Below are positions 31,596 through 37,270 of a stretch of DNA of 37,270 nucleotides, piece after piece. Location of the stretch: the NCBI RefSeq assembly GCF_001431415.1, contig NZ_LDJI01000032.1:1-37270 (forward strand), given 5' to 3'. This stretch comes from Stenotrophomonas humi (GTDB lineage Bacteria; Pseudomonadota; Gammaproteobacteria; Xanthomonadales; Xanthomonadaceae). Numbering within the stretch: position 1 is the stretch's first letter; every line of letters begins with the position of its first letter. The position numbers were made by a program, and so were the translations under genes. Under the pieces are notes generated by a model. The model searched no databases and was not told the DNA's origin. It saw nothing but the letters and a program-made list of their open reading frames with translations.

Positions 31596-32600
31596 TCAGG
31601 CGAATTCGCGGATGCGACGGTGGAGCGCGGCGATGTCCGCCTGCTGCAGGTACTCACGCAGCAGCGGCGCCGCCGCCTCATGGAAGGCAGGCAGATTCAC
31701 CGGATTGAATTTCACTCCGGACGCCAACACCGCCTCGCGCGCCTTGTTTTCGGAGGCATCCCATTCGATGCGCATCACCTGCACCGACTGTCGCGCAAGC
31801 TCCAGCAACAGCTGGCGGTCGGCGGGCGTCAGTGCATCGAAACTGCGGCGCGACATCAGCAGGATGTCCGGCGCATACGAATGCTGGCTTTCCGACCAGT
31901 AATGCGCCGCCTCGAAATGACGGCTGGAATGAAAGCTGCGCATGTTGTTCTCAGCGCCATCGATCATGTGCGTCTCCATGCCGGAGAACGTGTCGCCCAA
32001 CGACATCGGTGTCGGGTTGGCACCGAACATGCGCATCAACTGCAGGAAGATGTCCGAGCTGGCGACCCGCAGTTTCAACCCGTGCAGATCCTTCGGCTCC
32101 ACGATCGGATGCTTGGTGTTGTAGAAGCTGCGTGCGCCCGAGTCGTAGACCGCCAGCCCCACCAGGTCGCGGCTCTCGAAGCCCTGCAGCACCGCATCGG
32201 CAATGCCGCCATCCAATGCACGGCGCATGTGCGCCACCGAATCGAAGACATACGGCAGGCACAGCGCCCGGGTCAGCGGAAACGCATTGTTCAATGCACC
32301 GGAGTACACGCGGGTGATATCGATGGCGCCGAAGCGCGCCATGTCGATGGCCTCGGACTCGCGACCGAGCTGGCCGGAGTGGTACTGGCGTAGTCGCAGG
32401 CGTCCGCCGGTGCGCTGTTCCAGTTGCTGGCCGATCCATTTCACCGCGGTGACCGTCGGGTAGTCGGCGACATGCACATCACTTGCGGTCAGCAACTGAC
32501 CGCCGCCAGCCGCACCGTTGCCACCTGCGGAACACCCCACCAGCATCGGCGCGGCCAGCGCCCCCAGGCTGGTAGTGAGAAAACCTCGTCGAGTAACCAT
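31596..32600 (-). CDS. TRAP substrate-binding protein (DctP-type), Tat lipoprotein
   Basis: A 334-residue periplasmic substrate-binding protein. The N-terminus MVTRRGFLTTSLGALAAPML carries a twin-arginine signal, and the hydrophobic core ends in a lipobox (LVGC at residues 20-23), so it looks like a Tat-exported lipoprotein rather than a soluble periplasmic protein. The mature part has the DctP fold: WIGQQLEQRTGGRLRLRQYHSGQLGRESEAIDMARFGAIDITRV, LPYVFDSVAHMRRALDGG, YDSGARSFYNTKHPIVEPKDLHGLKLRVASSDIFLQLMRMFGANPTPMSLGDTFSGMETHMIDGAENN. The arginine in KLRVASS normally grips the substrate carboxylate. Ligand: a uronate by context. Confidence 0.94.
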   Translation of the reverse strand: MVTRRGFLTTSLGALAAPMLVGCSAGGNGAAGGGQLLTASDVHVADYPTVTAVKWIGQQLEQRTGGRLRLRQYHSGQLGRESEAIDMARFGAIDITRVYSGALNNAFPLTRALCLPYVFDSVAHMRRALDGGIADAVLQGFESRDLVGLAVYDSGARSFYNTKHPIVEPKDLHGLKLRVASSDIFLQLMRMFGANPTPMSLGDTFSGMETHMIDGAENNMRSFHSSRHFEAAHYWSESQHSYAPDILLMSRRSFDALTPADRQLLLELARQSVQVMRIEWDASENKAREAVLASGVKFNPVNLPAFHEAAAPLLREYLQQADIAALHRRIREFA

Positions 32601-32636
32601 TGCGCCCTCCCGCGCGTGATGGATGTTGCCGCGGGG

Positions 32637-33464
32637 TTACCCGGCGGCCACGGCCTTGCAGGAAATTTCGCCGCAACCGGCAAATCGGATCAATGCCTGT
32701 TGGCCCACGCTGATGTCGTGGATGCCGGTGGCGTTGCCGGTCGCGATCAGATCGCCCTTCTTCAGCGGACGACCACGCTTGGCCGACCGCGACAGCGCGA
32801 AGGCATATGCAGCGCGCAGGCCACCGGGCAGATGGGTGGCGCCTCCGGTACCGACGACTTCGCCATCGATCTCGGTCTGCGCGCGCAGATCCGGTTCATC
32901 GCGCTGGGCCCAATCCGGGATCTCCGCGCCCAACACCAGGCCGTTGTTGTTGCCAAAGTCGGAAACCACCACGCGCGGCCCCAGGATGTTGATCGTCGCC
33001 AACGGACTGCTGGCTACTTCCACACCGATGAACAGCCGTGCCGGCAACGCCTCGGCCTCTTCCGGCGTCCAGTCGAGCTTGTCGGCCGGGGCATCGGCTT
33101 CCAGCTGCAGCACGTATTCCGCCTCCACCGCGGCAAAGCCGCCCGCGCCGGAAAACACCGGAATATCTACGATGGCACCGGTAGCATTCCAAAGATTGCG
33201 TTTGAAGATCGGGCCCAGCAGCCGTTCGTCGCCGGAAACATCACGTCGCTCGGCGGCGATATAGCCCACCTTCCAACCGACCACGTCATCGCCCCAGCGG
33301 CCAATGGCCAGGTCCTGCACGCGATAAGCGGTGACCAGATCGTCCGGGATCGTGCCGGGAAAATCCGGAAGCGAACGGCCTTCACGGCGCGCTTCCACAA
33401 AATGGCGGGCAATGTCGTCCAGTCCGGTATCCACCGGGGGCTGGCTGCCTGGGTCGTTGCTCAA
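32637..33464 (-). CDS. FAH-superfamily hydratase/hydrolase, TTG start
   Basis: A 275-residue enzyme of the 2-keto-4-pentenoate hydratase branch of the fumarylacetoacetate hydrolase superfamily, cytoplasmic. Signatures: DLVTAYRVQDLAIGRWGDDVVGWKVGYI, FAAVEAEYVLQLEAD (the metal-binding Glu pair), LFIGVEVASSPLATI, VVVSDFGNNNGLVLGAEIP, and GDLIATGNATGIHDISVGQQALIRFAG. I choose TTG 33464 (Leu-Ser-Asn-Asp-Pro) because AGGAG lies 6 bases upstream on the minus strand; the TTG at 33497 has no ribosome site. It is the first gene of the TRAP operon, 36 bases before the P-subunit. Its substrate is unknown; a keto-acid derived from the imported uronate is possible. Confidence 0.85.
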   Translation of the reverse strand: MSNDPGSQPPVDTGLDDIARHFVEARREGRSLPDFPGTIPDDLVTAYRVQDLAIGRWGDDVVGWKVGYIAAERRDVSGDERLLGPIFKRNLWNATGAIVDIPVFSGAGGFAAVEAEYVLQLEADAPADKLDWTPEEAEALPARLFIGVEVASSPLATINILGPRVVVSDFGNNNGLVLGAEIPDWAQRDEPDLRAQTEIDGEVVGTGGATHLPGGLRAAYAFALSRSAKRGRPLKKGDLIATGNATGIHDISVGQQALIRFAGCGEISCKAVAAG

Positions 33465-33497
33465 GTGACTCTCCTGGTGTCTTTGTTGCACTGCCAA

Positions 33498-33547
33498 TCG
33501 ACAGTGCCGTGGCTGGCTGTATAAGGTAAACCGGTGTCATCTGACAA
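33498..33547. promoter_or_regulatory. Overlapping divergent promoters with shared LacI-type operator
   Basis: Plus strand: TCGACA (33498-33503), 16 bases, TATAAG (33520-33525), driving the esterase genes. Minus strand: TTGTCA (33547-33542), 18 bases, TATACA (33523-33518), driving the FAH-TRAP operon. The operator core AAACCGGTGTCAT (33528-33540), identical to the one before kduD, lies just downstream of the plus-strand -10 and within the minus-strand spacer, so one repressor dimer would silence both directions. Confidence 0.75.
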
Positions 33548-33595
33548 TGTGCAGTGCACCAGAAGCCTTGCAATCCAGCCGAGCCGATACTCCTC

Positions 33596-34612
33596 ATGCA
33601 GCGCCGAATCCTACCGAAATCCTTGTGCCACCTGCTTTTCATGCTGGTTGCAGGGTTCCTGCCTGCCGCCGCATCGGCGGTACCGGACGGCGAGCCCGCC
33701 CCGGGTTCGGCCGAACGCATTGCGCTGTGGCCGCAGGGATTGGCACCGGGGGACAAACCCTTGTCACAGCCGCAGCGCATCGTCGAACGCAGCGAGGATC
33801 CGGCCCTGCCGGATCGCTTCATTGATCACGTCAGCGCCCCGTATCTGGTCGTTTATCGCCCGGCCAAGGCCAATGGCGACGCCTTGCTGGTGATCCCCGG
33901 GGGCGGCTATCAGCGGGTAGTGCTCGACAAGGAAGGCAGCGCGCTGGTGCCCGCCTTTGTCGACCAGGGCGGCATCACCCTGTTCGTACTGCGCTATCGC
34001 CTGCCCGGCGAAGGCCGCACCGATCGAGAGGCATCGCTGGCCGATGCTCAACGTGCCCTGCGGTTGATCCGCCATCGGGCGGCCAACTGGAACGTGGATC
34101 CCAAGCGCCTCGGCGTCATGGGCTTCTCCGCTGGCGGCCACCTCGCCGCCCGCCTGGGCACCGGCTTCGATCATCCGGTCTATCCGGCCACCGACGCCAT
34201 TGACGGCGAATCCGCGCGACCCGATTTCCAGCTGCTGATCTATCCCGTCATCGACATGATCGGCAGCGATGCCCACGCCGGTTCACGCGAGCGCCTGCTG
34301 GGCGTGGATCCCTCGCCCGAGCTGCTGCAACGCTATTCCCTGCAGATGCAGGTCCGCCCGGACACGCCATCAACCTTCCTGCTGCACGCCGCCGACGATC
34401 AGGTGGTGCCTGTCGGCAACAGCCTGCTGCTCTATCAATCACTGCAAAGAGTCGGCATCTCCAGCGAAATGCACCTCTTCCCGCAGGGTGGCCACGGGTT
34501 CGGCACCCGCGGCACTGCCGGCCTGACCACCGCTGCCTGGCCCCGTTTGGCACTGGATTGGATCGCTTCGCAGCGAGCGACATCGATCGGCACCCGCGGG
34601 CAAGCCCAATGA
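33596..34612 (+). CDS. Secreted alpha/beta-hydrolase esterase
   Basis: A 338-residue exported esterase (signal peptide ends AASA-VPD). The alpha/beta-hydrolase core has the oxyanion segment VIPGGGYQ, nucleophile Ser178 in GFSAGGH, an Asp in HAADDQVVP and His in PQGGHGF, so the triad is complete. This layout is that of xylan/pectin acetylesterases and related BD-FAE-type carbohydrate esterases. The start ATG 33596 is used because the open frame upstream starts with GTG inside the operator region and would not give a cleaner leader. It is the first plus-strand gene after the shared operator, and the carboxylesterase gene follows 126 bases on. Its likely job is to remove acetyl groups from pectic oligosaccharides; a feruloyl or other ester is possible. 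Confidence 0.85.
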   Translation: MQRRILPKSLCHLLFMLVAGFLPAAASAVPDGEPAPGSAERIALWPQGLAPGDKPLSQPQRIVERSEDPALPDRFIDHVSAPYLVVYRPAKANGDALLVIPGGGYQRVVLDKEGSALVPAFVDQGGITLFVLRYRLPGEGRTDREASLADAQRALRLIRHRAANWNVDPKRLGVMGFSAGGHLAARLGTGFDHPVYPATDAIDGESARPDFQLLIYPVIDMIGSDAHAGSRERLLGVDPSPELLQRYSLQMQVRPDTPSTFLLHAADDQVVPVGNSLLLYQSLQRVGISSEMHLFPQGGHGFGTRGTAGLTTAAWPRLALDWIASQRATSIGTRGQAQ

Positions 34613-34634
34613 TCTGACCGATGCGACGCACCAA

Positions 34635-34663
34635 AGCCCCTCTCCCCTCGCGGGAGAGGGGCT
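34635..34663 (+). terminator. Hairpin repeat between the two esterase genes
   Basis: A 12-bp perfect stem (AGCCCCTCTCCC / GGGAGAGGGGCT) with a 5-base loop, followed by GGGGAGAAGT, not a T-tract. It belongs to the CCCCTCTCCC repeat family seen at 6277, 26311 and 27379, and may reduce read-through into the second esterase. Confidence 0.5.
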
Positions 34664-34738
34664 GGGGAGAAGTGGCGTTGGAATCGCCCTTGCCTCCGAA
34701 ACCCCGTTTTGGTTCCACATAACCCGAAGATCGCCACC

Positions 34739-36355
34739 ATGACCCAGCCAGCCAACCCGCACCGCCGCGATTTCCTCCGCCAAAGCACCCTGTTTTCCCT
34801 AGGCGCAGGCATGGCCAGCCACGCGACGGCCAGCTGGGCCGACCCGACAGCACATCACACCGCCAGCCCCATCGCCCGCGTACGCAGCGGGCGCCTCGCC
34901 GGCCAGACCGAAGGCAGCATCCACGTCTTCCGTGGCATTCCTTACGGCGCTGACACCTCGATCCGCCGCTTCCAACCTGCCCTGCAGGAACTGCCTTGGC
35001 GCGGCATCCGCGACGCACTCGCCTACGGCCCGGCCGCCCCGCAAACCGGCAGCGAAGCCCCGGGCAGCGAAGACTGCCTGCGCCTCAATGTCTGGACGCC
35101 CGCGTTGCGCGACGGCGGCAAGCGGCCGATCCTGTTCTACATCCACGGCGGCGCCTACAACAACGGCTCGGGTAGCGACCCGCTGTACGACGGCGGCAAT
35201 CTGAGCCGGCGCGGCGACGTGGTGGTCATCACCGTCAACCATCGCCTCAACCTGTTCGGCTATCTCTACCTGGCCCAGCTTGGCAGCGCTGCATTGGCAG
35301 ATTCCGGCAATGTCGGCCAGCTCGATCTGATCCAGGCGCTGCAGTGGGTACGTCAGCACGCGGCCGAATTCGGTGGCGACGCCGACAACATCACCGTCTT
35401 CGGTCAATCCGGCGGGGGTGCCAAGATCGCCACTTTGATGGCGATGCCGGCAGCGAAGGGATTGTTCCACCGCGCCTGGACGATGAGTGGCCAGCAGGTC
35501 ACCGCAGCCGGGCCGCGCGCCGCCACCCAGCGTGCCCAGCTGGTGCTCGGTCACCTCAAGCTCGCCGATGCAGATGCCTTGCGCGCATTGCCGATGGAAA
35601 AGCTGCTGGAAGCGGTCAAGGTCCGTGACCCTTCGCGGATAGAGAACAGCGGCCTGTACGTCGGTCCGGTGCTGGACGCCCGCAACCTGCCGGCGCATCC
35701 GTTCTGGCCGCAGGCGCCCGCACAATCAGCTGACATCCCGATGGTCATCGGCAACACCCACGACGAAACCCGGGCCTTCCTCGGCAACGATCCCAAGAAC
35801 CACGCACTGAGCTGGGATGAACTACCGGCCAGGCTCGAGGCCCAGCAGTACACCGACCTGCTGCCCTCGGTGGTCATCGCCGAATACCAGCGCTTGTACC
35901 CGCACTACACGCCTTCGGAAGTTTTCTTCGCCGCCACCACCGCAGGCCGCTCCTGGCGAGGCGCCGTCGAAGAGCTCGAAGCCCGCGCCCGCCAAGGAGC
36001 ACCCACCTGGGCGTATCAACTCGATTGGTATGACCGTGGTGGCGATGCCGCCAACCTGCGCGCCTTCCACACCCTCGACATTCCGCTGGTTTTCCACAAC
36101 CTGCAGCAACCCGGCTCACGTACTGGCAGCAGTGCGGAGGCCCAACGCGTCGCCACGGCCATGAGCGATGCCCTGCTCGCCTTCGCCCGCCAAGGCGATC
36201 CCAATCACGCAGGATTGTCACGTTGGGATCCATACACGCTCGATCGCCGCCAAACGCTGCAATTCGACACCGAAAGCCAGCAGAGCGACGACCCCCGCGG
36301 CGGCGAACGACAGCTTTATCAACAAGCGCCCTTCATCCAGCGCGGCACATTCTGA
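34739..36355 (+). CDS. Tat-exported type-B carboxylesterase
   Basis: A 538-residue carboxylesterase/lipase family member. A twin-arginine signal (PHRRDFLRQSTLFSLGAGMA) sends it out folded. Type-B landmarks: GIPYGADTSIRRFQPA, EDCLRLNVWTPA, ILFYIHGGAYNNGSG (oxyanion hole), the nucleophile elbow FGQSGGGAK with Ser224, an acidic residue in NTHDETRAFLG and the His in FHTLDIPLVFHN. All are intact. The start is ATG 34739. Together with the upstream esterase and the SGNH-cupin protein it gives three exported esterases in one locus. Natural substrate unknown; esterified pectin or aromatic esters fit the context. Confidence 0.94.
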   Translation: MTQPANPHRRDFLRQSTLFSLGAGMASHATASWADPTAHHTASPIARVRSGRLAGQTEGSIHVFRGIPYGADTSIRRFQPALQELPWRGIRDALAYGPAAPQTGSEAPGSEDCLRLNVWTPALRDGGKRPILFYIHGGAYNNGSGSDPLYDGGNLSRRGDVVVITVNHRLNLFGYLYLAQLGSAALADSGNVGQLDLIQALQWVRQHAAEFGGDADNITVFGQSGGGAKIATLMAMPAAKGLFHRAWTMSGQQVTAAGPRAATQRAQLVLGHLKLADADALRALPMEKLLEAVKVRDPSRIENSGLYVGPVLDARNLPAHPFWPQAPAQSADIPMVIGNTHDETRAFLGNDPKNHALSWDELPARLEAQQYTDLLPSVVIAEYQRLYPHYTPSEVFFAATTAGRSWRGAVEELEARARQGAPTWAYQLDWYDRGGDAANLRAFHTLDIPLVFHNLQQPGSRTGSSAEAQRVATAMSDALLAFARQGDPNHAGLSRWDPYTLDRRQTLQFDTESQQSDDPRGGERQLYQQAPFIQRGTF

Positions 36356-36551
36356 GCCCCTATTCCCTGCAGGAGAGACGCGCTTCCCAAACCCTCTTCC
36401 GCCCCTCTTGTCCCGAAGTCGGTCGCTGCGAGCCGTTCCCGCGCTAAGCGCGCGGGTGATGGAGCTGCGGACAGTTCAGTCCTCAGGCATTCCGCAGCCA
36501 GCCCCCGAGTACCTCAACAGAATCTTTACCGCCGTCGCCTAGACTGCGGTC

Positions 36552-37145
36552 ATGCACTTGAATCAAGACAACTACCCGGACTTTCCCGGTCGCCAACATC
36601 TCCTGGACGGCATCGATGCCGCGGTGCAGGCCGCTGACACGAGCAGCACTGTCATCCAGATTCAGAACGTCCTCCAACGCGCCATCAATGATCCGCGCAT
36701 CAGCCTGCCGCCGGGCGTGCATTCCCCGGTGAGCGATCATTACGCCCGTCGCGAGCTCTACCGCAGCCCGCGCCATGGTTACAGCATCATCGCCATGACC
36801 TGGGGCCCATCGCAGGGCACCCCCTTGCATGACCACGACGGGCTCTGGTGCGTCGAAGGCGTCTGGCGCGGCGACCTCGACATCACGCCGTATCAACTGC
36901 TCGAACGCGACAACGAACACTTCCGCTTCGCCCGGCAACCCTGCCTGCACGGCTGCCGCGGCAGCGCCGGCAACCTGATTCCGCCGGACGAATACCACAC
37001 CCTGCGCAACACCCGCAGCGACGACATCGCCGTATCGGTACACGTCTATCAACGCGCCATGCAGCGCAGCCATGTCTTCGAACCGATCGACGGTAAACCG
37101 CAGTGGTTCCAACGCGAAGCACGGCCACTGCAGCTGGATTCCTGA
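36552..37145 (+). CDS. Cysteine dioxygenase, cupin family
   Basis: A 197-residue cupin-fold thiol dioxygenase that oxidises cysteine to cysteine sulfinate in the cytoplasm using Fe(II) and oxygen. The iron-binding histidines are His93 and His95 (PLHDHDG) and His149 (EYHTLRN). The Cys-Tyr crosslink pair of true cysteine dioxygenases is also present: Cys100, five residues after the second His as in the rat enzyme, and Tyr166, seventeen after the third. This favours cysteine over 3-mercaptopropionate as substrate. The 196-bp gap upstream (36356-36551) holds no gene that I recognise and no clear terminator. ATG 36552 is the first Met before the conserved region. It appears to be a single gene. 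Confidence 0.9.
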   Translation: MHLNQDNYPDFPGRQHLLDGIDAAVQAADTSSTVIQIQNVLQRAINDPRISLPPGVHSPVSDHYARRELYRSPRHGYSIIAMTWGPSQGTPLHDHDGLWCVEGVWRGDLDITPYQLLERDNEHFRFARQPCLHGCRGSAGNLIPPDEYHTLRNTRSDDIAVSVHVYQRAMQRSHVFEPIDGKPQWFQREARPLQLDS

Positions 37146-37154
37146 CGGCAGCTG

Positions 37155-37226
37155 CTGACCTTCCCCAGCCGAACGGCTCGGGCAGCACACGCAAATCCAG
37201 AGCCGCTCCCGGAGAGGGAAGGTCAG
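37155..37226. repeat. Spaced 11-bp inverted repeat at the right end
   Basis: CTGACCTTCCC at 37155-37165 and its exact complement GGGAAGGTCAG at 37216-37226 are separated by 50 bases. The right arm includes the stop codon of the putative gene running in from the right. It could be a long-looped terminator between convergent genes or a repeat remnant. Confidence 0.45.
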
Positions 37227-37270
37227 TTTGCGAAGTACCGTTCTGCTGCCCGCTGCGCCGGCGTAACGGC
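37223..37270 (-). CDS. Possible C-terminal tail of a gene cut by the window
   Basis: Read on the minus strand the last 16 codons are AVTPAQRAAERYFAN and a stop (TGA, 37225-37223). They read without interruption from the window edge, and the residue mix looks like a real helical C-terminus. The gene would converge on the cysteine dioxygenase gene. Too short to identify. Confidence 0.35.
   Translation of the reverse strand, partial: AVTPAQRAAERYFAN

Noticed and set aside
29714..31708. Plus-strand open frame of 664 codons opposite the TRAP permease genes
   Set aside because: The protein is a low-complexity Gln/His/Asp-rich shadow of the well-conserved DctM and DctQ genes.

Overview
The window reads as chromosome of a Stenotrophomonas-like member of the Xanthomonadaceae. 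It is GC-rich throughout and has GTAG-ended palindromic repeats of the kind described as SMAG elements in Stenotrophomonas maltophilia. It also has several TonB-dependent/siderophore functions, a DUF3325-DUF3649-PepSY iron module and a LacI-controlled uronate locus. There are no phage genes, transposases, rRNA/tRNA genes or CRISPR arrays that I can see. Most genes are complete; only the left edge (a repeat) and the right edge (a probable gene tail) are cut.

Layout. 1-7960: a secreted GH18 chitinase, a TonB-dependent receptor, a GYF_2-AIM24 protein, a patatin-like lipoprotein, and an Lrp/AsnC regulator divergent from phenylalanine hydroxylase (phhA), with palindromic operator-like sites between them. 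7944-11863: a membrane protein, a DesK/NarL-type two-component pair, and a divergent Ni/Co efflux pair (dmeF with its RcnR-type repressor) around one clear palindrome. 11984-16580: a Fur-box-controlled siderophore receptor operon ending in a PepSY membrane protein. 16679-20771: a tightly packed four-gene operon (DUF3348, DUF802, MotB/OmpA-like, DUF2894) that looks like an uncharacterised ion-driven motor or tethered stator complex. 20909-24660: a DUF4230-like membrane protein, a pirin divergent from a LysR regulator, and a small outer-membrane barrel protein.

25115-36355 is one functional neighbourhood for acetylated or esterified unsaturated uronates, probably pectin fragments. It holds an SGNH esterase fused to a cupin, an RpiB-fold isomerase that may replace KduI, KduD, a LacI repressor, a complete TRAP transporter (M, Q and a Tat-lipoprotein P), an FAH-family hydratase/hydrolase, and two further esterases on the other strand. 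The same 13-base core (AAACCGGTGTCAT) occurs before kduD and between the divergent TRAP and esterase operons. At each place it sits on good promoter hexamers, so a single LacI regulator probably controls the whole set. The window ends with a cysteine dioxygenase and the likely C-terminus of a further gene.

The strongest candidate for an undescribed system is the 16679-20771 motor-like operon. It has a four-helix MotA/ExbB-like protein with a roughly 500-residue helical tail, a partner with the MotB-type membrane aspartate plus an OmpA peptidoglycan-binding domain, and two unknown soluble proteins. This resembles the ZorAB part of Zorya without the Zorya effectors. All assignments come from reading the sequence; no database search was run.
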